From the NCBI GenBank assembly GCA_030628755.1, contig DAOVQH010000082.1, positions 1 to 8,573 on the forward strand: 8,573 nt of DNA, read 5' to 3'. The first letter of the stretch is position 1. Each line of letters opens with the position of its first letter. This document shows positions 1 to 7,198 of the stretch, piece by piece. The DNA is from Candidatus Cloacimonadota bacterium (GTDB taxonomy: Bacteria > Cloacimonadota > Cloacimonadia > Cloacimonadales > TCS61). Position numbers and translations under genes: made by a program. The notes beneath the pieces are model-generated. The model worked only from the letters and a program-made list of their open reading frames with translations, searched no databases and was not told the origin of the DNA.

Positions 1-40
1 CTTCACTTTATGTATTTGCAGAGCTTCAATCGAAACTCTG

Positions 41-93
41 TCCGGCAACTGCCGGATATGAGCCGGAAGCTCTACCAACTGAGCTATAGGCCC
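41..93 (-). pseudogene. tRNA-Met(CAU)-like element, second copy, 3' part missing
   Basis: This is an exact repeat of the element at 144-196: same acceptor 5' strand, D-arm, CAT anticodon loop and 5' T-stem, followed by the same non-tRNA hairpin (19-40). It has no promoter of its own, since the linker upstream on the minus strand (AAAGTTTTGA) has no TATAAT-like box, so it would be co-transcribed with the first copy. No complement of GGGCCTA that could close the acceptor stem is visible between 1 and 93. Whether a third unit or an intact tRNA lies beyond the window start cannot be seen. Confidence 0.55.
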
Positions 94-121
94 TCAAAAC
101 TTTCTTCACTTTATGTATTTG

Positions 122-143
122 CAGAGCTTCAATCGAAACTCTG
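122..143 (-). other. Hairpin replacing the tRNA T-arm (also at 19-40)
   Basis: On the minus strand CAGAGTTTC and GAAGCTCTG can pair over 9 positions (one G-U) around a GATT loop, right where the 3' half of the T-arm should be. It is followed by CAAATACATAAAG, with no T-run, so it is not a standard intrinsic terminator. Its 3' strand GAAGCTCT is also an exact complement of AGAGCTTC in the D-arm/anticodon-arm junction of the same copy. Two mutually exclusive folds are therefore possible, one tRNA-like and one opened. The identical structure recurs at 19-40 in the other copy. Confidence 0.6.
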
Positions 144-196
144 TCCGGCAACTGCCGGATATGAGCCGGAAGCTCTACCAACTGAGCTATAGGCCC
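144..196 (-). pseudogene. tRNA-Met(CAU)-like element, promoter-proximal copy, 3' part missing
   Basis: Read on the minus strand from 196, the element has a 7-nt acceptor 5' strand (GGGCCTA), a D-arm (GCTC, loop AGTTGGTA, GAGC), an anticodon arm (TCCGG, loop CTCATAT, CCGGC) with CAT at the anticodon positions, a 5-nt variable loop (AGTTG) and a 5' T-stem strand (CCGGA). These are canonical spacings through tRNA nucleotide 53. After that the expected T-loop, TCCGG and TAGGCCC acceptor strand do not follow; a different hairpin does. A T-loop-like TTCGATT occurs 6 nt too late. The lowest anticodon-stem pair is mismatched (T27/C43). A functional Met tRNA therefore looks unlikely as written; a pseudo-tRNA or tRNA-derived small RNA is more plausible. 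It has its own promoter-like sequence upstream. Confidence 0.6.
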
Positions 197-200
197 AAAA

Positions 201-229
201 ATTATATCTATTCAGATTTGCAAAAACAA
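201..229 (-). promoter_or_regulatory. Putative promoter of the tRNA-like array
   Basis: On the minus strand a perfect -10 box TATAAT (201-206) lies 17 bp downstream of TTGTTT (224-229), a half-matching -35. The -10 ends only 4 nt before the first G of the tRNA-like element, so transcription would be expected to start at or next to the GGG (194-196), leaving almost no 5' leader. The consensus match and spacing are seen directly; promoter activity is inferred. Confidence 0.5.
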
Positions 230-275
230 GTTAGACTGTTTATATGTCAAGAATTTCCTAACTGACTGCCCCATC

Positions 276-2018
276 TTATTTAACATTGAAGTTCTCAATA
301 AACTTCATCAGAACGCTGCTTCGGGTAGGGTGCCGTAATTTACGGAGTGCTTTATCTTCTATTTGACGAATTCTTTCTCTGGTAACACTGAAAATATTCC
401 CCACTTCTTCAAGAGTCCTGTGATATCCATCATCAATACCAAAACGGAGTCTAATAACCCTTTCCTCTCTTGGAGTTAAAGTCTGTAAGATATCATCTAC
501 CTGCTTTTTGAGAAGGGTTCTTCCTGCCATTCTCTCCGGAGAAATGGTTCCTTTATCTTCTATGAAATCACCCAGAAGACTATCTTCGTCCTCGTGTCCA
601 ATAGGTTTATCAAGAGAAACCGGTTCCTTTGTGATAGCAAGAATGCTTTTAATTTTGTCTGCAGGAAGGTCTAGCTTGGTAGCTATTTCTTCCGGATAGG
701 GTTCACGACCTAATTCCTGAAGTAGTTTCCTGCTTGCTCTTTTAACTTTATTTATGGATTCAATCATATGAACCGGGATACGAATCGTTCTGGCCTGATC
801 TGCAATAGCTCTTGTAATTGCCTGGCGTATCCACCAGGTTGCATAAGTACTGAACTTGAATCCTTTACGATAATCGTATTTTTCAACTGCTCGCATCAGA
901 CCGGTATTTCCTTCCTGGATGAGATCAAGAAAGTCCAATCCGCGATTATTATACCTTTTTGCAATACTGACAACAAGGCGGACATTTGCTTCGATCATTT
1001 CATTTTTGGAACGTTCCTTCATTTTTTCGCCTCGTTCCACTTCAGCAAGGAGGTCGATCATTTCATTGGCAGTCATCCTAGTTTCGAGTTCGACCCTGCG
1101 AATTTTCCTGCGTGCATTTTTAATCTTTCTGAGAGTTTCAATAAATACATTTGGTTCAATATTTGTTTCTTTAGAAACTAATTCATAATCTTCAGGAGAC
1201 TTATTCGCTTTTCGCCCATAAGTACAGATTTCATCTATTGTGAATTTTCTGATTTTGGATAGATGTTTAATTGTTTCCTGACTGTCTTTAATTCTATCCA
1301 CTAAACTGCGAATACGATAAACCATACGTTTTAATAATTTTTCATTATATGTTAAACTATCGAAAATGTTTATTATTTTTTGTCTTTTCTTATCAACAAC
1401 TTCCTGGTCGACTAAATGTCCATTTTCATCAAATTCACTATCATCTAAAAGTTCTCCGATTTCTTCAAAACCAGCTCCAGTTTCTTTAATAACACGTTCA
1501 AAATCGTTGATTAATGTTGCTTCCTGCGATCTATCCACCCAGGTGCCATATTCTATTTTAAATATGTGATCAATTTTTACTCTTTTCTCTCTAAATCTGT
1601 GAAGGAAGTTCTCCATTTCACGCAGGGTACTTCCACTCATAAAAATGTATTTATTAATATATTTTTGTCCTGATTCTATCTTTTTTGCTATCCGGATTTC
1701 ACCTTCCCGATCAAGAAGTGGTACGCGTCCCATTTCACCAAGATACATCCTTACAGGGTCATCATAATAACGTTTGTTCTGAAATTTCCTGGTTGCTTTT
1801 GCTTTTGTAATAGAGGCTTTTTTCTTTGTCACCCGTTTTTGAGTTTCATCGATCAGTTCAATACCTTCTTCGACAAGTTTGTTAATAATCTCTTCAATTT
1901 TATCGAGGAAGATGGGGCTGTCCGGAAGGATGTTATTGATTTGCCTAAAAGTAAGAAGATTGTTGTTTTGTAGACCAAGTTCGATCAATTTTTTAATACA
2001 CTCATTATAACTAAGCAT
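276..2018 (-). CDS. rpoD: RNA polymerase primary sigma factor (sigma-70/SigA, RpoD)
   Basis: This is the housekeeping sigma factor, which binds core RNA polymerase and directs it to -10/-35 promoters. At 580 residues it is close to proteobacterial RpoD. Region 1.1 spans about 1-60; region 1.2 starts at DPVRMYLGEMG (87-97); a long, charged non-conserved segment fills about 115-335. Region 2 (345-418) holds NVRLVVSIAKRY, GLDFLDLIQEGN and the -10-reading helix TYATWWIRQAITRAIADQ (391-408). Region 3 follows at about 419-490, and region 4.2 ends with the helix-turn-helix RTLEEVGNIFSVTRERIRQIE (534-554), which reads the -35 element. The presence of regions 1.1 and 1.2 marks a primary rather than an alternative sigma factor. 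The ATG is set by AAGGAG with 5-nt spacing. It is the last protein gene of the run, 9 nt after dnaG. Confidence 0.98.
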   Translation of the reverse strand: MLSYNECIKKLIELGLQNNNLLTFRQINNILPDSPIFLDKIEEIINKLVEEGIELIDETQKRVTKKKASITKAKATRKFQNKRYYDDPVRMYLGEMGRVPLLDREGEIRIAKKIESGQKYINKYIFMSGSTLREMENFLHRFREKRVKIDHIFKIEYGTWVDRSQEATLINDFERVIKETGAGFEEIGELLDDSEFDENGHLVDQEVVDKKRQKIINIFDSLTYNEKLLKRMVYRIRSLVDRIKDSQETIKHLSKIRKFTIDEICTYGRKANKSPEDYELVSKETNIEPNVFIETLRKIKNARRKIRRVELETRMTANEMIDLLAEVERGEKMKERSKNEMIEANVRLVVSIAKRYNNRGLDFLDLIQEGNTGLMRAVEKYDYRKGFKFSTYATWWIRQAITRAIADQARTIRIPVHMIESINKVKRASRKLLQELGREPYPEEIATKLDLPADKIKSILAITKEPVSLDKPIGHEDEDSLLGDFIEDKGTISPERMAGRTLLKKQVDDILQTLTPREERVIRLRFGIDDGYHRTLEEVGNIFSVTRERIRQIEDKALRKLRHPTRSSVLMKFIENFNVK

Positions 2019-2023
2019 TAACT

Positions 2024-2030
2024 CTCCTTA
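2024..2030 (-). promoter_or_regulatory. rpoD Shine-Dalgarno overlapping the dnaG stop
   Basis: On the minus strand the heptamer TAAGGAG contains both the dnaG stop codon (TAA, 2028-2030) and the Shine-Dalgarno AAGGAG (2024-2029), 5 nt before the rpoD ATG. A ribosome terminating on dnaG would sit on the rpoD initiation signal, which suggests re-initiation or coupling. rpoD still has a far better ribosome site than dnaG, in keeping with the need for more sigma factor than primase. Confidence 0.8.
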
Positions 2031-3728
2031 GTATAAGGTTTTTCTCACAACTTTTTTATCCAACTCTAATATTTTCTTTTTAAGTTCATTTTTCCTGGAG
2101 AATAACTCCATATCTTTTGGACTTGTTAAAATCTGTTCATTTATTTGTTCCAAATCATTTTGGTATTTTCTTAATTTCAGACTTTTTATAATTTCATCAA
2201 CAGGAGATTTAGGAGGTTCGGAGATAATTAATTCTGCAATTATGTTCTTCAGGTTTTCGTCTTCAATTTTTTCCAACAGACTTGGAATATGACCCATTCC
2301 CTCTAAATGCTCCGAAACTAACTCATATATTTCTTTGTACTTTTCTGATAAAAAGTAACTCGAATCTATCTCTTGCGCAACTTTTTTATAAATTAAATTA
2401 TCATTAAATAAAATAACTAATGTATCTCTTTCTTCCCCAAACTTTGTAATCTTAATAACCTCAGCAGTTTTCCCCTTTCTTGTTCTTCTTACTCGAATTT
2501 TAGAAAGAATCGCATATTCTGAGATTTTAAAGCTTTCAGAAATTTCTTTGACCAGAAGTTCACGAGCAATCTCATCTTGCATTTCGTTCAGAGTCTCGAT
2601 CAATTCATTCAGTTTTCCTCTCATATCCAGTCCGAGAACTTTATCATCAAGCAGGAATTGCGGTAAGGGTTTTGCTTTTTCAATTAATTCTATTAATTTC
2701 TCACTTCCATTTTTAACCAGAAAACTATCAGGATCATCTGTTTCAGGGAGATTAATTATTTTCGCGTTATATCCTTTCCCCACTATATTGGAAGCAGCAC
2801 GAATAGCAGCTTTTTTCCCGGATTTATCTCCATCATAAATTATGTAAAAATTATTTGTATATCGACTCAAAATATTTATTTGTGAATCTGTTAAAGAGGT
2901 GCCAAGTGATGCCACTGTATTGGTAAATCCATTTTCATATAAACGAAGGAAGTCTGTATATCCCTCGGAAATAAGAGCATAATCTCTTTTTGAAATATCC
3001 TGTTTTGTAAGAAAAAGACCGTAAAGTTCATTTCCTTTTGTATAGATCTCAGTATTAGGGGAATTAACATATTTCCCACCTGTCTGATCCTCATGCAGTT
3101 TCCTGCCACCAAAAGCTATAACTTTCCCTGTTGCAGAATGGATCGGGAACATCAACCTGTCCCTGAAAAGGTCATGGTTGTTACTTGTAAATAGACCTGT
3201 AAATTGGAGAATCTGGTCATTGATATTATTCTTTAGCAGATAATTTCTCAACCCACCAAATGTATCGAGAGCATAACCAATCTGGAATTTTTTTATTGAT
3301 TCATCAGAAATTTCCCGTTTTCTTAGATAATCCAAAGCAATTGTACTATGCTTAATTAAACTTTCCTGATAATAAAAAGCAGCAAGCTTATTTATTTTGT
3401 ATAACAAATCCCTGCGGGTTTGCTTTTGTTTACTTACTTCTGTTTCCTGAATTGTGATTCCAGCTCTCTCAGCAAGCTTTCTTAAAGCTTCAATAAAAGA
3501 AATTTTTTCATAATCACGAACAAATGTAATGACATTACCACCCTTTCCACAACCAAAACATTTGAATATCTGTTTCCTCTCACTTACCATGAAAGATGGT
3601 GTTTTCTCATCGTGAAAGGGGCAACAAGCTTTAAAGTTACTTCCAGCTTTTTTTAGTGGGAAGTAACTATTTATAACATCTACTATATTATTACTTTCTA
3701 ATATTCTATCGATTTGAGATTGATCCAT
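2028..3728 (-). CDS. dnaG: DNA primase
   Basis: DnaG makes the RNA primers for replication and works at the fork with the DnaB helicase. The 566-residue protein is near the usual length (about 580-600). The N-terminal CHC2 zinc-binding domain is visible as C36-x2-H39 (CPFH) and C57-x2-C60 (CFGC). The RNA polymerase core has RDRLMFPI (189-196) and AFGGRK (205-210). The TOPRIM metal-binding residues are in SEGYTD (E255, D259), YDGDKSG (D299, D301) and DDPDS (331-335). Beyond about 430 the sequence is Glu/Lys/Leu-rich and poorly conserved, as expected for the helicase-interaction domain. The start ATG lies 1 nt after the mutS2 stop (TAA-T-ATG) with only a weak GGAA-type site upstream, so translation probably depends on coupling to mutS2. 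Confidence 0.97.
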   Translation of the reverse strand: MDQSQIDRILESNNIVDVINSYFPLKKAGSNFKACCPFHDEKTPSFMVSERKQIFKCFGCGKGGNVITFVRDYEKISFIEALRKLAERAGITIQETEVSKQKQTRRDLLYKINKLAAFYYQESLIKHSTIALDYLRKREISDESIKKFQIGYALDTFGGLRNYLLKNNINDQILQFTGLFTSNNHDLFRDRLMFPIHSATGKVIAFGGRKLHEDQTGGKYVNSPNTEIYTKGNELYGLFLTKQDISKRDYALISEGYTDFLRLYENGFTNTVASLGTSLTDSQINILSRYTNNFYIIYDGDKSGKKAAIRAASNIVGKGYNAKIINLPETDDPDSFLVKNGSEKLIELIEKAKPLPQFLLDDKVLGLDMRGKLNELIETLNEMQDEIARELLVKEISESFKISEYAILSKIRVRRTRKGKTAEVIKITKFGEERDTLVILFNDNLIYKKVAQEIDSSYFLSEKYKEIYELVSEHLEGMGHIPSLLEKIEDENLKNIIAELIISEPPKSPVDEIIKSLKLRKYQNDLEQINEQILTSPKDMELFSRKNELKKKILELDKKVVRKTLY

Positions 3729-3729
3729 A

Positions 3730-6072
3730 TTAGACTTCCAATTTCACCACAGTAACACCATCACCACCAGCGCCAGGAGGTGGTGTAAAAAAATCAACTG
3801 CTTTTTTATTGGTTTTAAGGTATTGTCTAACTTTACTCCTTAAAGCTCCTGTTCCTTTTCCATGAACAATGCGAACACTTGAAAGCCCATTCATAACAGC
3901 ATTATCTATAAAAGCTTCGATCTCCGGCAGGGCTTCATCAAAACGGTAACCAAGTATTTTCAATTCCAATTTTATATCTTTTTTAGGAACACTAATTGCC
4001 TTTGATTTTATAGGCTTTTTTCCGGCTTTTGTAACCTGGTAAAGATTATCTTTGGAAGTAGTAAGGAAAATCCCGTTCATATCTACTTTTACATAATTGT
4101 CGGAAATTTCGGTGATTTCACCTTCCATTTCAACTTCCTTGATCCATACTGTTTGTCCAATCCTAAGAATCCTTACAGGGCTTCGTTTTATCTCATGTAA
4201 TTGTTCTTCTTCTTTGGCAAATTCTCTGTTCATCTCAGTAATTTTTCTTAAAGATTTTTCCAGAAGATTTTTCCGCTTCTCTTTATTTAATTTCTTTATG
4301 TTTGAAATTTCCTCATTTAATTCCTTCTGAAGTGTTATAAGGAAATCCCGTGCTTCTTTAATGGAATCTTTTCTTATCTTTTTTGTTTCTTTTTCCAGTT
4401 GTTCTATCTTATTTTGATGCTCAGATATTTTCTTGTTCAATAATGCTGTTTTGAGCTGAGATTGGTAATTCTGACGGGAGAGGTCCATTTTTTCTTCAGT
4501 CATCCTTTTCAGCAGGTCAGTTAATTCTACATTTTGATTTCCTGTAAGCTCTTTCGCTCTATCGATGAGAGTTTCATCCATTCCCAACTGGGAAGCAACC
4601 TCGATGGCAAAGCTATTTCCCGGAAGTCCTAACTTGAATTGATAGGTTGGTAGGTGTTTTTCAGGATCAAACTGCATGGCAGCATTAATACAATTCTCAT
4701 GTTGTTCTGCAAAAATTTTAAGTGCTGTATAGTGAGTTGTTATCACTCCGAGAACGTTTCTTTCTGTAAGCCTTTCCAAAATTGCCTGAGCCAGAGCAGA
4801 ACCTTGCTCAGGATCTGTAGCAGCACCTATTTCATCAATCAGGATAAGAGAATTAGTATCCCCGGATTTTACCATTTCCTTAATATTCTTGATATGTGAG
4901 GAAAATGTACTCAGAGCGTTTTCCAAAGATTGATTATCACCAATATCAGCAAAAACATCTCTAAAAATCCCGATAGAACTCTCTGAATTCGCGGGGATAG
5001 GTAAACCCGATAAAGCCATCAGAGTTAAAAGCCCAACCGATTTCAGAGTAACTGTCTTTCCTCCGGTATTAGGACCGGAAATCAGAAGCAATTTGAAGTC
5101 ACTTCCAAGCTCCAGGTCAAAGGGGATCACATCATCAAAGTTATCCATCGTTTCCAGCAGGAGAGGATGACGTGCATTAATCAGATTCAAATAAGGCTTC
5201 TCCACTATTTTAGGTTTTTCTGCTTTAAGGCGATTTGAAAACCTAGCAGATGCAAAGTAGAAATCAAGTTTTTTTAAAACTTCCGTGTTCTTCAAGATTT
5301 CGTTTTTAGAAAACCGGATAGATTCAGTAAATTCTTTGAATATCCTGAATATCTCCTGCTTCTCTTCACTGACCAGAAGATCCAGTTCATTATTGAGTCC
5401 TACAACTTCTTCCGGTTCAATATAAACAGAAGACTTACTTGCTGACCTTCCATGAAAAACACCTTTAATAAAGGATGAAGCTCCCTCCTTAATTGGAATC
5501 ACAAACCTGCCATCGCGCTGGGTTACGATTTTATCATGAAGATAATTACTCGATGATAACTTTTCAATTTTTTGATTTAAAACACCAATAACATTTTGTC
5601 GTAATTGTTTTTTTCTACGACGAATAGATTTAAGTTCAGAGGAAGATGTATCCTTCACATTTCCTTCCGAATCAAAGATCTCCAGGTAGCGTTTCTCAAG
5701 CTTCTCAAGAGGAATGATTTTCTTAACAAGCTCAAAATATTCCGGATAATCTTCCAAATCTTTGATATTATCAGAAATGTTATTAGCAGTAGAAATGTTA
5801 TAATACAGTTTCTTGAATTCTTCGAAATTATAGGTTTGATGTTTTAACTCTAGAAGTAGCTTGCTTACATTGGAAACATTTTCAAAGTTGAAGGTAATAC
5901 CATTTTTCAGTAAGCTTTGAAGTTCGTAGGTCAGATCAAGTCTATAAACAATCTCCTTTCTATCCTTAAGGGGATATAGTGAATCTACCAGCTCCCTACC
6001 AAGGTCTGAATGACATTCAGCTAATAAGATACTCTTGATCTTATTATATTCAAGTTGCTCAAAATAATTCAT
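3730..6072 (-). CDS. mutS2: MutS2 family ATPase with C-terminal Smr domain
   Basis: MutS2 is a MutS-like ATPase that lacks the mismatch-recognition domain. Depending on the species it suppresses recombination by acting on branched DNA, or splits collided ribosomes. In order, the 780 residues show helical core/lever segments (about 1-300), an ABC-type ATPase with Walker A GPNTGGKT (333-340), Walker B LILIDEIGAATDP (409-421; D413, E414) and TTHY (445-448), a coiled coil rich in Glu/Lys (about 515-630), a KOW-like strand region (about 635-680) and the Smr domain (about 700-780) with HGKGTG (737-742) and the closing GVTVV. The LDLR-type motif that opens most Smr nuclease domains is altered here (LELKILGYR, 702-710). 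The ATG overlaps the cvpA stop by one base (TAATG), and no strong Shine-Dalgarno is visible, so coupling to cvpA is likely. Confidence 0.96.
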   Translation of the reverse strand: MNYFEQLEYNKIKSILLAECHSDLGRELVDSLYPLKDRKEIVYRLDLTYELQSLLKNGITFNFENVSNVSKLLLELKHQTYNFEEFKKLYYNISTANNISDNIKDLEDYPEYFELVKKIIPLEKLEKRYLEIFDSEGNVKDTSSSELKSIRRRKKQLRQNVIGVLNQKIEKLSSSNYLHDKIVTQRDGRFVIPIKEGASSFIKGVFHGRSASKSSVYIEPEEVVGLNNELDLLVSEEKQEIFRIFKEFTESIRFSKNEILKNTEVLKKLDFYFASARFSNRLKAEKPKIVEKPYLNLINARHPLLLETMDNFDDVIPFDLELGSDFKLLLISGPNTGGKTVTLKSVGLLTLMALSGLPIPANSESSIGIFRDVFADIGDNQSLENALSTFSSHIKNIKEMVKSGDTNSLILIDEIGAATDPEQGSALAQAILERLTERNVLGVITTHYTALKIFAEQHENCINAAMQFDPEKHLPTYQFKLGLPGNSFAIEVASQLGMDETLIDRAKELTGNQNVELTDLLKRMTEEKMDLSRQNYQSQLKTALLNKKISEHQNKIEQLEKETKKIRKDSIKEARDFLITLQKELNEEISNIKKLNKEKRKNLLEKSLRKITEMNREFAKEEEQLHEIKRSPVRILRIGQTVWIKEVEMEGEITEISDNYVKVDMNGIFLTTSKDNLYQVTKAGKKPIKSKAISVPKKDIKLELKILGYRFDEALPEIEAFIDNAVMNGLSSVRIVHGKGTGALRSKVRQYLKTNKKAVDFFTPPPGAGGDGVTVVKLEV

Positions 6073-6653
6073 TAATCTACAATTTTATCTCTGAATTTCT
6101 CTTCAACCTCTTTTGCTTTGTTTTCAATACCCTTTTCAATCTTATTCATTTGTTCCTGAAATGGTTTTGTGATATCTTTGATCTTCGGATATCTGGCTTC
6201 GAGTTTATCGGTGATGATTCTTACTGTTGTTGCTATTCTGGAATTCGAAGTAAATTTACGGACATCCCTTTCAAAAGGTGAGATATTTAAAATTATCAAA
6301 ATTATTGCAATAATAAGAGTACCATTAAAAAGACCAAACAGCCCTCCCAGAAGTTTATTGAGCCAATTAAGATTAAAAAGTTCAACTATAGAATGTAAAA
6401 TGTAGATTATAAGTTTTACCACTAAAATTATGATAATTGCTATCAGGATATAAGATGAGATTACAGCCAGAACTTCACCAAAACCAAGTTTTACCATTAA
6501 CATACCCTTAAAGAGATGACCGGTTCTGGCGATTACAATTACAATTACCACCAAACCCAATAAACCAATAATACTTCTAATAAAACCTTTTCTAAAACCA
6601 TGAAACATCAATATAAGAAGGAAGGCACCGAGAATAATATCCAAAATATTCAT
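6072..6653 (-). CDS. cvpA: CvpA family inner-membrane protein
   Basis: The family is named for a role in colicin V production in E. coli and is widespread in bacteria; its biochemical function is not settled. The 193-residue protein has about four hydrophobic membrane segments (roughly 2-18, 27-43, 60-90 and 104-124). It carries the family hallmarks GFRKGFI (19-25) in the first turn and LLGGLFGLFNG (101-111) in the last membrane segment. A charged, helical cytoplasmic tail follows (about 127-193). The ATG is preceded by AAAGGA with about 6-nt spacing. An earlier in-frame-looking ATG 5 nt upstream reads straight into a stop (ATGAAATGA), so it is not the start. The overlap with mutS2 matches the cvpA-mutS2 linkage known from Firmicutes. 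It begins just after a hairpin terminator, so its expression probably depends on read-through or on a promoter I could not identify. Confidence 0.9.
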   Translation of the reverse strand: MNILDIILGAFLLILMFHGFRKGFIRSIIGLLGLVVIVIVIARTGHLFKGMLMVKLGFGEVLAVISSYILIAIIIILVVKLIIYILHSIVELFNLNWLNKLLGGLFGLFNGTLIIAIILIILNISPFERDVRKFTSNSRIATTVRIITDKLEARYPKIKDITKPFQEQMNKIEKGIENKAKEVEEKFRDKIVD

Positions 6654-6690
6654 TTCATTTCCTTTGTTGAAGGTTATCTACAATTATTTT

Positions 6691-6717
6691 AGAGAGAAAA
6701 GGGGAGAAATTCTCCCC
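6691..6717 (-). terminator. Intrinsic terminator/attenuator after yqeY
   Basis: On the minus strand GGGGAGA and TCTCCCC form a 7-bp stem around a 3-nt loop (6701-6717), followed directly by TTTTCTCTCT (6691-6700). It lies in the 100-nt gap between yqeY and cvpA. The T-tract is interrupted by C, so partial termination with read-through into cvpA-mutS2-dnaG-rpoD is plausible. E. coli also has a terminator between rpsU and dnaG, limiting primase. On the plus strand a T-run follows only after 6 bases (6724-6729), and no plus-strand gene ends here. Confidence 0.6.
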
Positions 6718-6753
6718 ACGACATTTTTTATTACGATCTAAAATGCGAATAAA

Positions 6754-7194
6754 TCAATTTTGTAATTTATTTTTTACAATAATACTTAAAACTTTACCAT
6801 CAGCTCTGGAACCAAGCTTTTCCTTCAGAGCTTTCATAACTCTACCCATATCTTTCATTGATTCAGCATTGAGTTCAGATATAGTGTTATCTACTTCCTT
6901 CTCTATTTCAGATTCAGACATCGGTTCAGGCAGGTAGGATTCAATTATCTCGATTTCTTTCGTTTCAATTTCAGCCAGTTCCGGACGATCACCCCGAATA
7001 TAAAGCTCAACCGCTTGCTCGCGACTTTTAACCTGCCCTTTTAAAACAGAGATTATTACATCTTCAGAGAGTTTTGTACCTAACTCAATCTCTTTGTATT
7101 TAATCGCAGATTTAAGAGATCGAAGAACCTTTAAGCGATCTTTATCTTTCTTGCGAAGAGCTAATATTATGTCTTTCTCAATTTGCTTAATCAT
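6754..7194 (-). CDS. yqeY: GatB/YqeY domain protein
   Basis: This is a small, mostly helical cytoplasmic protein whose fold matches the tail domain of GatB, the amidotransferase subunit that binds misacylated tRNA. A tRNA-linked role has been suggested on that basis, but the function of stand-alone YqeY is not established. The 146 residues match the usual length (about 147-150). Family features include LRSLKSAIKYKEIE (24-37), KGQVKSREQAVELY (52-65), the YLPEPMSESEIE stretch (87-98), MGRVMKALKEK (116-126) and ADGKVLS (131-137). It starts 4 nt after the rpsU stop, with only a weak GAG upstream, so it is probably translated from the rpsU message by coupling. rpsU-yqeY adjacency is common in bacteria. 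Confidence 0.93.
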   Translation of the reverse strand: MIKQIEKDIILALRKKDKDRLKVLRSLKSAIKYKEIELGTKLSEDVIISVLKGQVKSREQAVELYIRGDRPELAEIETKEIEIIESYLPEPMSESEIEKEVDNTISELNAESMKDMGRVMKALKEKLGSRADGKVLSIIVKNKLQN

Positions 7195-7198
7195 GTTC

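Larger units (their letters stand above)
1..196 (-). repeat. Tandem repeat of a tRNA-Met-like unit, 103-bp period
   Basis: Bases 1-93 and 104-196 read identically, separated by the 10-base linker TCAAAACTTT (94-103), giving a 103-bp period. The array touches the window edge, so more copies may lie outside. On the minus strand each copy begins like a bacterial tRNA (GGGCCTATAGCTCAGTTGG) and ends in an AT-rich tail. Identity of two copies with no visible divergence implies recent duplication, active homogenisation, or an assembly artefact. The short open frames that run through it have the look of translated tRNA sequence and should not be treated as genes. Confidence 0.95.

Noticed and set aside
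10..192. A 60-codon plus-strand open frame across the repeat
   Set aside because: It runs antisense through both tRNA-like copies, its two halves are the same DNA read in shifted frames, and it has no ribosome site.
1..196. Intact tRNA-Met genes, or a CRISPR-like repeat array
   Set aside because: The acceptor 3' strand and a canonical T-arm are absent from both copies. The 93-bp repeat with a 10-bp linker does not fit CRISPR repeat-spacer proportions.
222..263. Possible rpoD terminator: AGTTAG (258-263) pairing with CTAACT (229-234), then TGTTTTT, on the minus strand
   Set aside because: The stem is only 6 bp, A/T-rich and has a 23-nt loop, so it is too weak to call. The T-run also overlaps the proposed -35 of the array promoter.
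768..1188. Overlapping plus-strand open frames of 89 and 137 codons inside rpoD
   Set aside because: They are antisense shadows of conserved sigma-70 sequence with no recognisable protein features.
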